Source of the DNA: Bacillus sp. FJAT-42315
GTDB taxonomy: Bacteria; Bacillota; Bacilli; Bacillales; Domibacillaceae
Assembly: GCF_002797375.1 (NCBI RefSeq)
Contig: NZ_KZ454941.1
Location: 900,788 to 964,787, forward strand
DNA: 64,000 nucleotides
Reading direction: 5' to 3'
Under the pieces are notes generated by a model. That model ran no database searches. It saw nothing but the letters and a program-made list of their open reading frames with translations, and had not been told where the DNA came from. The translations under genes and the position numbers were made by a program. Positions 1-7,331 of the stretch are shown one piece after another. Position 1 is the stretch's first letter. Each line of letters begins with the position of its first letter.

Positions 1-2
1 AC

Positions 3-773
3 GAAGATGACCATTTTGAACGTTTAGGCATTGGGAAAAACATGGCTAAATCAGTTCGGCATTGGATGATTGCAACCAATGTTGTGAAAGATGTACGAGG
101 AGCCAAAACGGAACAATATTTAACGGAAATGGGTAAAATAGTTGAAAGGTATGATCCTTTTCTTCAGAAAACGTTTACTAAAGGACTGTTACATTATTTT
201 TTAGTTACTGATGAGGACATTGCAACAACCTGGTATTGGTTTTTTAATTCTTATAAGGAAGATGTGTTTGATAAAACAAGCGTGTTAGAAGCGTTAGAAA
301 ATTGGGTGAAAACGAACATCAAGAGATCAGTATCAACCAACTCTTTGCGCAGGGATATAGATTGTTTGTTTCAAACATATACTATAAAAAGATTTGAAAA
401 TGCAACTCCTGAAGACGTTATTCGAAGTCCTTTTGAAGAATTAGGCTTGTTAACTCAAACCATTAGAAGTTCATACACGAAAATGCCACTAGTTGATTGT
501 AATCATTTTGAACTGTTTTTTGTCACGTTGTTGGCTTATATGCACAAGCATAATGTGTTTGAAGTAGATATAAATGATTTGACTAATGCTCCTGAATTAT
601 GGGGGAAGGTATTTAATCTTTCAAGAAGTACGGTTGTGGAAATAATAGAAGAATTACAAAAAGATTATCCCATCGTATTTACAAGAACAAACCGCCTAGA
701 TGTTGTCAGATTAAAAGAGAAAACAGACTTATATGTTCAAATTGAAAAGATTTATGAGGAAGAGGTATTATAA
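3..773 (+). CDS. sspB: DUF4007 protein, SspB-like DNA phosphorothioation nickase (5' end missing)
   Basis: The reading frame is open from the first complete codon at base 3, and residues before the internal ATG at 42 (HFERLGIGKNMAKS) fit the conserved LGxGKNM stretch of DUF4007, so the gene starts outside the window. 257 codons are visible; the family is about 290-300 aa. DUF4007 proteins are the SspB component of single-strand DNA phosphorothioation systems, where SspB nicks DNA before sulfur insertion (family knowledge). The stop overlaps the next start by one base (TAATG), implying translational coupling to the ATPase. No nuclease motif was identified by eye; the call rests on the N-terminal match and the two neighbours. 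A BREX-associated homologue is the main alternative. Confidence 0.66.
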   Translation, partial: EDDHFERLGIGKNMAKSVRHWMIATNVVKDVRGAKTEQYLTEMGKIVERYDPFLQKTFTKGLLHYFLVTDEDIATTWYWFFNSYKEDVFDKTSVLEALENWVKTNIKRSVSTNSLRRDIDCLFQTYTIKRFENATPEDVIRSPFEELGLLTQTIRSSYTKMPLVDCNHFELFFVTLLAYMHKHNVFEVDINDLTNAPELWGKVFNLSRSTVVEIIEELQKDYPIVFTRTNRLDVVRLKEKTDLYVQIEKIYEEEVL

Positions 774-3700
774 TGAGCAGGTTTCAGCCAAGTATAAATA
801 TAGTTTACGACATAGGAAAAGCCGAGCTCTTCGATCAATTTGTACCAAACTTGAACCAGCTCGATATTATAGAAAAGGTGTTATCGGGGGTACTTGATGA
901 CCAAAGGCATTCTCATTTATTAATAGGCCCTTATGGAGCTGGAAAATCAATGGTTGGAGCTCTAATAACATCACTTTTATCTGCTAGAAAGAAGAGTAAA
1001 GATGTTAAGAGTTTCTTAGATAATGTATCTACTGTTAGTCCTGATTTTTTGAAAAATATTACTTCTAATTTGGAATTAAAGAAGATGAGATGGATTCCGA
1101 TTGCCATCACAGGGAAAAGTGGAGATTTCGAAAAAATAATTCTTGATTCGATTTTAAGTAACTTAAAAAAGCAAGACATCACTATTTCATTAAAAGGAGA
1201 TAGTGAACAAATATTAAAGACCGTAGCATTATGGCAAAGAGAATATAAGTTTACGTATAAACACTTAGAAGAATATTGTCATAGAATAGATATTTCACTG
1301 GAAGAGATGCTTAAAAAGATCAAAGCTGGGGATGAGGAGCTTATCATTGAGTTTAAGAAAATGTATCCTCATTTGACTTCTGGAGCAACTTTTATAAGCG
1401 AAGCAGATTCAACTTTTTCAGAGCAAATTGATCACATTTTAAAACAGTTAAACAGTAAAAAAGTTGGTTTGTTTATTGTTTACGATGAATTTGGGCGCTT
1501 TCTCCAAACAGTTAACCAAGCAGCTATTTATCAAACGATGCAAAGTATGCAGGATTTAGCTGAGATGGCTAATCGTGTTCATAATATGGGATTGTTATTC
1601 ATTACTCATACAGGGTTAAAACAATATGCTTCAGCAAATAATAGTTTGTCAAAATCAGAACTTGAACGTGTTGAGAAGAGATTTCAAGATCATCGCCTTG
1701 AAAGTGATCCAGCTGTATTTTTCCGCTCGGCGTTTAAAATACTAGAATCTGTACGAAGAGAGAATAGTGGGAATCTTTTTCTATATAAAGATATAGATGA
1801 ATTAAAAGGAGATATTATTAAGTATAATTTATTTCCTGAAATGAGCCCTTCAGAAATTGATGGTGCCATTTTAGAAGGATGTCAACCTATTCATCCTTTA
1901 GCCATCCGGCTGTTGCCTGTGTTATCAAATGTACTTGGACAAAATGATCGGACCTTGTATACGTTTTTAACGCATTTAGATGAAGATCTTTTTAGTACGA
2001 CTTGGTATTATGCAGATCGCTTATTTGACTATTTTTATCCTGACGAGTCTGCCTTTTACTTAATTGAAGATTTGAAGTTTTATCGTTTAGCTATGACATA
2101 TCAATTAAGTGAAGAAGCAAAAAGGCTTGTGAAATTAGTTACCCTTTTAAATATTATTAATAGACCGTTTTCAATAAATTCTTCATTTCTATCATTCGCT
2201 TTAGGGTTGTCAGAAAAGATTGTTAGTGCTGCGATTGAGCAACTAATAGAGTTCAAGTTAATACGTTATAATCGTTTTTCAGCTTCTTATGAACTTTTCA
2301 GTGGGTCAATCGTGGAGTTCGAGTCGATTTTTAAAGAGTTCAAAAGTTCGATCGTTATTAGTGATACAAGACGATTAAACTATGTCGATCGTATATTTAA
2401 TGATAAATATTATTTACCGCTTGCTTATAATAGCGAAAAAAGTATGACTCGGTATATCGAAGCTAAATTTAGCTGGAAAGAACAACTTGATACGTTAGAA
2501 ATCAACGGAGATGGAACACTTGTTTATTTGATGTACCGCGATATTGATGAGTACCACTCATTAATTACTAGATTAAAAGAAGAGAAAAGACAAAATATAT
2601 TATTTTGTATTCCGAAACTAAATGTAGAGGAACTACATTCAAAAGTAGATGAGCTTGTCATTCTAGATACTATTTTGCATGACAAAGAGGTAATGCAAGA
2701 AGATGAGAATTTAAAATCCGAAGTAGAACTTCGTATAGAAAATGTAAGATATGACATTGAACAGTTATTGTTACCTTTAAGTCAATTTGATACAGATTTG
2801 TTAGTTTGGTTCTTTAATGGCGAAGAGCTTAAACCCTTTGGATCTAAACAATCTTTAGAAACTTTTTTATCAAAATGGATGTACAAGAGATACCCTTATA
2901 CACTCGAAGTTCGAAACGAAGCCTTCAATAAAAAAACAGTCACATCTGTACAAAAAAAGGCGGCTATTTCAATTTTAGAACAGTTAGTGAAGCCAGAATT
3001 TGATGGGAAATTTTCAATTCAAGGTTTTGGTCCAGACTATTTAATCTATGCAACTCTTTTAAAAAATCAACAATATGATTTAAGTAATCTACATGCTCTT
3101 AAAAATGAAAACTTACACAGATTAAGAGAAGCATTAGTTAAGTATGTTCAAAGTAATGAGCGAGGAAAAATTTTAGATCTATATAATATACTATTAAATG
3201 AACCATTTGGAATGCGTGCCCCCTTAGTGCCAATATTAACAGTAGCATTATTAAAAGATTACTGGAACCAGATGGCTTTTTATGCAAATGATTTTTATGT
3301 AACAGAGATGTCTGCTCATTTACTTTATGAAATATTAGAGCAACGAGTAGAATTTTATGAATATGAAATTTATCAGTTATCAGATGAGACGACTAAGACG
3401 TTAGAAGCTCTAAATGAAGTGTTTTTTCAAAATGAACTACCTACTCAGCCAGTAGTAATCTTTGATTCTTTAACTTCTTGGCTAAGAGGTTTGCCGCGCT
3501 ATACACAAATTACTAACAATCAATGTAATGATATCATTGCGTTCAAAGAAGCGATTCGTCATAGTGAAACTGATCCGCTTGAAGCAGCTTATCGGATTGA
3601 GCAGATTCTGAGAGACAGAAGCAAAATTGAACAATTATCAGAAATGAAAACAACTATGGAAGAATTTTTAGATTGTTCTTACAATGAACTAGAAGCTTCA

Positions 3701-4126
3701 ATAGGTGAAATTTTCAAAATAACATCTAGAAAAGAATGGTTGAGATGGTTTGATATCAATATTGAGATGGTACGTAATAATCCTGTATTATTAGGGGTTA
3801 TGAACAGCATGAAGAATCAAGAAGACTGGTTAGAATATTTAATTGAAAAAACAGTAGGTGTACGGTTAAAAGACTGGTCTGACATTACATACGACTCATT
3901 CTTTATGAGTGTAAAGCAGCTTCTTCAAATTAGTGATGAATCTTCAGTGGTTAAAATTGTAACTGGCGATCAAACGATTCTAAAAATAAAAGAAGTTGAA
4001 ATGTCGGTCAAAGGAAAAACAGTATATAATAATTTGAATAGAATTGTTCAAGCAGGTGGAAGAACTATGTCTCCTGATGAAGTCAAATATATTTTATACA
4101 AGATTTTAACTGATATTGAAAAATAG
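773..4126 (+). CDS. sspC: Large P-loop ATPase, SspC-like phosphorothioation component
   Basis: 1117 aa soluble protein. A Walker A motif GPYGAGKS lies at residues 52-59 and a Walker B-like LFIVYDEFG near residue 232. The remaining 850 residues are mostly helical with no recognisable nuclease or methylase motif. A large ATPase between a DUF4007 protein and a PAPS-reductase-like protein is the expected SspC position; in that system ATP hydrolysis supports phosphorothioate insertion. The ATG overlaps the upstream stop by one base, so the two genes form one transcript ending at the hairpin at 4131. BrxC/PglY-type BREX ATPases are similar in size; no BREX PglZ or BrxL gene is visible, which favours Ssp. 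Confidence 0.62.
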   Translation: MSRFQPSINIVYDIGKAELFDQFVPNLNQLDIIEKVLSGVLDDQRHSHLLIGPYGAGKSMVGALITSLLSARKKSKDVKSFLDNVSTVSPDFLKNITSNLELKKMRWIPIAITGKSGDFEKIILDSILSNLKKQDITISLKGDSEQILKTVALWQREYKFTYKHLEEYCHRIDISLEEMLKKIKAGDEELIIEFKKMYPHLTSGATFISEADSTFSEQIDHILKQLNSKKVGLFIVYDEFGRFLQTVNQAAIYQTMQSMQDLAEMANRVHNMGLLFITHTGLKQYASANNSLSKSELERVEKRFQDHRLESDPAVFFRSAFKILESVRRENSGNLFLYKDIDELKGDIIKYNLFPEMSPSEIDGAILEGCQPIHPLAIRLLPVLSNVLGQNDRTLYTFLTHLDEDLFSTTWYYADRLFDYFYPDESAFYLIEDLKFYRLAMTYQLSEEAKRLVKLVTLLNIINRPFSINSSFLSFALGLSEKIVSAAIEQLIEFKLIRYNRFSASYELFSGSIVEFESIFKEFKSSIVISDTRRLNYVDRIFNDKYYLPLAYNSEKSMTRYIEAKFSWKEQLDTLEINGDGTLVYLMYRDIDEYHSLITRLKEEKRQNILFCIPKLNVEELHSKVDELVILDTILHDKEVMQEDENLKSEVELRIENVRYDIEQLLLPLSQFDTDLLVWFFNGEELKPFGSKQSLETFLSKWMYKRYPYTLEVRNEAFNKKTVTSVQKKAAISILEQLVKPEFDGKFSIQGFGPDYLIYATLLKNQQYDLSNLHALKNENLHRLREALVKYVQSNERGKILDLYNILLNEPFGMRAPLVPILTVALLKDYWNQMAFYANDFYVTEMSAHLLYEILEQRVEFYEYEIYQLSDETTKTLEALNEVFFQNELPTQPVVIFDSLTSWLRGLPRYTQITNNQCNDIIAFKEAIRHSETDPLEAAYRIEQILRDRSKIEQLSEMKTTMEEFLDCSYNELEASIGEIFKITSRKEWLRWFDINIEMVRNNPVLLGVMNSMKNQEDWLEYLIEKTVGVRLKDWSDITYDSFFMSVKQLLQISDESSVVKIVTGDQTILKIKEVEMSVKGKTVYNNLNRIVQAGGRTMSPDEVKYILYKILTDIEK

Positions 4127-4130
4127 TAAA

Positions 4131-4165
4131 AGTGCTGATTCCCATTTCGGAATCAGCACTTTTTT
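4131..4165. terminator. Bidirectional terminator between sspC and sspD
   Basis: A perfect 12-bp stem (AGTGCTGATTCC at 4131-4142 with its complement at 4149-4160) and a 6-nt loop, flanked by A-runs on the left and T-runs on the right, so it can end transcription from both sides. The sspD stop codon lies inside the right T-run. Confidence 0.9.
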
Positions 4166-5048
4166 AAGAATAAGAACATACGCATGGAATAGAGTCATCT
4201 TTTTCATTTAAATATTTTTCAACTCCGTCACGTTCCATTAGCTCACGATACTCACGAAGAGTGAAAGCTTTTCCATTTCTTTTTAAAATAGAGACATCTT
4301 TTTGAAATGTTTCTCGGAATCTTTCTTCCATAGCCTCTTGTTCCGCATATTGATCTGGCCAAACTTTATAAAGAAGTGCGTAGTGTCCAAAGCCTCCACG
4401 TACACAACGTCCGGCACAGTTTGCATGTGAAAAGCCAAGACCGTACATGCGTGGAAGATCTATTTTCCACTCGTCGCGAATAATTATTTTTGCATCTAAG
4501 TCTTCTTTATACGTTTCGATCATTGGAAAACGAGTTTCGATTGGCTCAATCGGGTTATGCTCATAAAAGTTTTGTAGGTTAATTGCCCGATGCTGTTCAT
4601 GAGGCCCGATACCAAAGTAAAGAATTGGTTCTAAATTATGCTCATCCCGCAGCTCTTCAAGAAAAATCAACGTTTGACGAACTTTTAATTCTTCAGAGCA
4701 TTTTGCCATACGTGAATTTCCAAGGAAACGAACATCATGAAATACTTCTTCAGGAGTACGACCATCAATTCGTGTCGTTATCTCCATCCCGATATACTCA
4801 GCAACTTCTTCCATAAAACGATAATTATCAACATCTTCCCATAATGTATCTGTAAAGAACAGTATACAATTATCTTTCCCATATTTTTGTACGATATGAT
4901 AAGCGATATATGCAGAAGAGGCTCCACCGCTAAACATAGCAACATGAACGTTTTTTCGCTCAGTCATAGGTTGTTTTGTTCCGGCTGTTAATACACCTAA
5001 AGCTGAACGATCAGACGTTTTAGTTGTTTTGACATTATTCATATTCAA
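4164..5048 (-). CDS. sspD: PAPS-reductase-family ATP pyrophosphatase, SspD-like phosphorothioation protein
   Basis: 294 aa. The PP-loop SGGASS lies at residues 40-45, after a short non-conserved N-terminus. Cysteines cluster in AKCSEE, NCAGRC (near 212-216) and the C-terminal PCVCS, consistent with the sulfur-relay or Fe-S chemistry of DndC/SspD proteins, which activate the DNA phosphate with ATP before sulfur transfer. The chosen start is TTG at 5048 because GAGGTG sits 8 nt upstream; the ATG two codons later would be too far. It converges on the sspBC pair, whereas sspB-C-D are normally co-directional. No cysteine desulfurase (sspA) is present, so a housekeeping IscS would have to supply sulfur. 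A plain PAPS reductase is unlikely beside DUF4007. Confidence 0.72.
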   Translation of the reverse strand: MNMNNVKTTKTSDRSALGVLTAGTKQPMTERKNVHVAMFSGGASSAYIAYHIVQKYGKDNCILFFTDTLWEDVDNYRFMEEVAEYIGMEITTRIDGRTPEEVFHDVRFLGNSRMAKCSEELKVRQTLIFLEELRDEHNLEPILYFGIGPHEQHRAINLQNFYEHNPIEPIETRFPMIETYKEDLDAKIIIRDEWKIDLPRMYGLGFSHANCAGRCVRGGFGHYALLYKVWPDQYAEQEAMEERFRETFQKDVSILKRNGKAFTLREYRELMERDGVEKYLNEKDDSIPCVCSYS

Positions 5049-5420
5049 TTATCTTACACCTCACTAAGATGTTACTGTTCCAATAATAAAACTTTATCCT
5101 TTTAAGTATAACATTTTTTCAATCATAAAAAATTAAAACCACTTCAATAAAATGGCTTTTCGGATTTGTTAATATGTAGAATACATAACTAGTTCATTAG
5201 AAAAAACTCAAAATCAGAAAGCTCGTCTAATAAAAGAGTCACTAACAAACATCTAACTAAGCTATTTCACTCAATGTGGCTTCTTTTCACCCGAAATTGG
5301 TATAATCAAGCAAAAGGAGCCTCAAACGGATTTCCATCGATGAGGTAGTAAGGAAACTCCTGAACTATAAAACAGGAACTGTACTAGAAATTACATGAGA
5401 ATGTGAGGAAAGGAGCCACC
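5049..5420. other. AT-rich gene-free region with a possible promoter
   Basis: 372 bp without a convincing gene. It contains the sspD ribosome site at the left end and a TATAAT at 5301-5306 without a clear -35. After it comes a block with nested complementary segments (GGAG ... TTTCC ... GGAAA ... CTCC, about 5316-5358) that could fold as a 5' leader of the next operon. A 22-codon open stretch at about 5330-5398 has no start codon at a usable position. Confidence 0.4.
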
Positions 5421-5741
5421 ATGCAAATCTACAGTCTGTCTTCATTTGTTTTTTCGTTAATTGGTGCGATGTTTGTTGGGGTGTCGTTTGTTCTTGAGAA
5501 TTTTGTGGAGTATGTGTTTGCGCTTGGGTTGGTGTTTTTGGGTGCTGGGATGTTGGTGAGTGTTGGGGCATTTCGAAATGGGGATATAGGTTGGTTGAAG
5601 TGGGTGGCAGTAGCGATTTTCTTCGGGGTGTTGCTGCTTGTCGTGTTGGTGGAGCCGTTTCATTTTGTGAGGTTGTTAGTTTGGGTGAAGAATTGGCCGG
5701 TGTTTGAGATGCTGGAGCGGATGTTTGCCGGAAAGGACTGA
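5421..5741 (+). CDS. Small integral membrane protein, function unknown
   Basis: 106 aa. ATG at 5421 is preferred over the upstream GTG at 5403 because the ribosome site AAAGGAG lies between them, 5 nt before the ATG. Three hydrophobic segments are visible (about residues 5-28, 32-50 and 57-77), ending in a charged tail. No family was recognised. The gene is translationally linked to the acetyltransferase that starts 3 nt after its stop. The coding strand is strongly enriched in G and T, a trait shared with the next two genes but not with the flanks. Confidence 0.7.
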   Translation: MQIYSLSSFVFSLIGAMFVGVSFVLENFVEYVFALGLVFLGAGMLVSVGAFRNGDIGWLKWVAVAIFFGVLLLVVLVEPFHFVRLLVWVKNWPVFEMLERMFAGKD

Positions 5742-5744
5742 GGA

Positions 5745-6233
5745 ATGATATTGAAAACGGAGAGATGTGAGCTTTGTTTGATTCAGCGCGCGGATGCAGC
5801 GGATGTGAAGCGGTTATATCAAAATGAGGAAGTGAGAAAGTATCTTGGGGGTGTTCGCGGGGAAGAGTCGATAGGAGTGATCATGGATGAGATGATTCAC
5901 TCAGAGGAAGAGGCGTTCTATTGGGTGGTGAGAGAGAAAGGGACGGATGATTTTATTGGGCTTGTGTCGCTTGATCGTCATCATGATGGAGAAGATCTGG
6001 AGCTTTCTTATCAGTTGTTGCCGAGTTGGTGGGAAAGCGGTTATGCGACGGAAGTGGTGTGTGCGGTGATTCAGTATGGGTTATGTGAGTTGAAGTGTGG
6101 CAAGGTTGTAGCGGAAACTCAAATGGCGAATCTCGCTTCTTGCCGGTTGTTAGAACGAGTGGGGATGCGACTGGAGCGAAGGGTGAGGCGCTTTGGAGCG
6201 GAGCAAGCGATTTATGGTAAGGAGTCGGTATGA
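5745..6233 (+). CDS. GNAT-family N-acetyltransferase (RimJ/RimL type)
   Basis: 162 aa, the usual size for a single GNAT domain. The acetyl-CoA binding segment is visible as WWESGYATEVV, the RimJ/L version of the G-x-G/A loop, and the C-terminal part has the ASCRLLERVGM motif typical of alanine acetyltransferase-like GNATs. The substrate cannot be deduced. It follows the small membrane protein by 3 nt, with GAAAGGA 7 nt before the ATG, so the two are co-transcribed. The next gene has its own promoter. No terminator was seen after the stop. Confidence 0.85.
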   Translation: MILKTERCELCLIQRADAADVKRLYQNEEVRKYLGGVRGEESIGVIMDEMIHSEEEAFYWVVREKGTDDFIGLVSLDRHHDGEDLELSYQLLPSWWESGYATEVVCAVIQYGLCELKCGKVVAETQMANLASCRLLERVGMRLERRVRRFGAEQAIYGKESV

Positions 6234-6290
6234 GTCTTTTTTCGTCCATTTGCATAGGTGCTTTTCCGATATTTCAGAAAAAACTTAATT

Positions 6291-6320
6291 TTACTTGAGA
6301 GGTTGTCTTTCCCTTATAAT
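6291..6320 (+). promoter_or_regulatory. SigA promoter of the yitT-like gene
   Basis: TTACTT at 6291-6296 and a consensus TATAAT at 6315-6320, 18 nt apart. It overlaps the ATG at 6295 that would otherwise extend the next gene, so translation must start further downstream. Confidence 0.6.
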
Positions 6321-6363
6321 GAACAAAATAAGTAGTGGTATGTGTGTAAAGGGGGAAAGGCGT

Positions 6364-7170
6364 TTGAACTTATTGGTGATGGCGATTGGTTCGGCTATTG
6401 TGGGATTTGCTTATAATTTCTTTTTGATTCCGCATGAGATTTTGAGTAGTGGGTTGAGTGGGATTGCGATTATGTTTGGGTTGATCACGCCTTTGAATAC
6501 GGGTGTGATTAATTTTTTATTAAATCTTCCTTTGTTGTTGCTTGGTGTGAGGAAGCTTGGGAAGCAGTTTATTTATTATACGATTTTTTCGGTTGTGATG
6601 ATTTCTTTAAGTTTGTATGTGATTCCGATTTATCAAGTGTCGACTGAGCCGGTGTTGTCCTCGTTGTTTGGCGGGGTGTTGACGGGGCTTGGGATTGGTT
6701 TGATTTTTCGGGCATCGGGGTCGTCAGGCGGCTTTGATATTATTGCGATGTTGTTGACGAAGAAGAAGGACTTTCCGCTTGGCGCGTTGTTGTCGGCGAT
6801 GAATGGAATTGTTGTGGCGGCGTCTGGGTTTATTTTTACTTGGGATGCGGCGTTGTATACGATGTTGGCGATTTATGCGACGGGGAAAGTGGTCGATGCG
6901 ATCCATACGAACCATATTAAGTTGACGGTGACGGTGGTGACGGCGAAAGGGGAAGCGGTGAAGGATAAGCTGCTTTCGAATGTGTATCGCGGTGTGACGG
7001 TAATGCCAGGTGTTGGCGCGTATTCGGGTGAGGAGCGTGCGGTGCTGATGACGGTAATTACGCGTTATCAGTTAAGTAACGTGAGGCAAATGATTCATGA
7101 GGCCGATCCGGATGCGTTTATTAATGTGACAGAGACGGTGGAAGTGTTTGGGTCTTTTCACCGAGGATAG
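6364..7170 (+). CDS. YitT-family membrane protein (DUF161 plus DUF2179)
   Basis: 268 aa from TTG at 6364, chosen because GGGGG at 6351-6355 lies 8 nt upstream and the in-frame ATG at 6295 falls inside the promoter. About five hydrophobic helices make the YitT core (residues 1-170), with the glycine-rich FGGVLTGLGIGLIFRASG and SSGGFDIIA signatures. The C-terminal 80 residues form a cytosolic DUF2179 domain (VTVVTAKGE ... RGVTVMPGVGAYSGEE). YitT proteins are common in Bacillus, and their transported substrate is unknown. Monocistronic, closed by the hairpin at 7175. Confidence 0.88.
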   Translation: MNLLVMAIGSAIVGFAYNFFLIPHEILSSGLSGIAIMFGLITPLNTGVINFLLNLPLLLLGVRKLGKQFIYYTIFSVVMISLSLYVIPIYQVSTEPVLSSLFGGVLTGLGIGLIFRASGSSGGFDIIAMLLTKKKDFPLGALLSAMNGIVVAASGFIFTWDAALYTMLAIYATGKVVDAIHTNHIKLTVTVVTAKGEAVKDKLLSNVYRGVTVMPGVGAYSGEERAVLMTVITRYQLSNVRQMIHEADPDAFINVTETVEVFGSFHRG

Positions 7171-7174
7171 TTCG

Positions 7175-7206
7175 ATAGCCTTTTCCTGATGGGAAGGGCT
7201 ATTTTC
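7175..7206 (+). terminator. Rho-independent terminator after yitT-like gene
   Basis: Stem ATAGCCTTTTCC (7175-7186) pairs with 7191-7202 using two or three G-T wobbles, 4-nt loop, followed by TTTT. Confidence 0.8.
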
Positions 7207-7224
7207 CTATTTAAAGAAGAAATT

Positions 7225-7256
7225 TTGACATATTACATATTCATATTGTCGATAAT
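7225..7256 (+). promoter_or_regulatory. Possible promoter of the MHYT/EAL gene
   Basis: A perfect TTGACA at 7225-7230 is followed by GATAAT at 7251-7256. The 20-nt spacer is long for SigA, so the -10 assignment is tentative. Confidence 0.35.
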
Positions 7257-7286
7257 GCATGAAAAAGGGTAGAATGGCATAGATGG

Positions 7287-7319
7287 GGTGCCTATCACTC
7301 CCCGAATTTTGTCGGAAAA
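7287..7319 (+). repeat. Dispersed repeat A, copy 1 (5' leader of the MHYT/EAL gene)
   Basis: Begins GGTGCCTATCACTCCCCG and ends TTTTGTCGGAAAA. It lies between the candidate promoter and the ribosome site of the gene starting at 7332, so it is transcribed as 5' UTR. One of nine same-orientation copies in this window. Confidence 0.9.
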
Positions 7320-7331
7320 GAGAGGAAAAGT

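Noticed and set aside
3-5048. BREX system instead of Ssp
   Set aside because: BREX type 4 also has a PAPS-reductase-like protein and a large ATPase, but no PglZ, BrxL or helicase gene is visible, and DUF4007 next to a PP-loop protein fits Ssp better. Not excluded, since the left side is cut.
5330-5398. 22-codon open frame (ISIDEVVRKLLNYKTGTVLEIT-like) before the small membrane protein
   Set aside because: No start codon at a usable distance from the AAAGGAG site; more probably leader RNA.
6295-6363. ATG at 6295 as start of the yitT-like gene
   Set aside because: It falls within the -35/-10 region; TTG at 6364 has a ribosome site and fits the family length.
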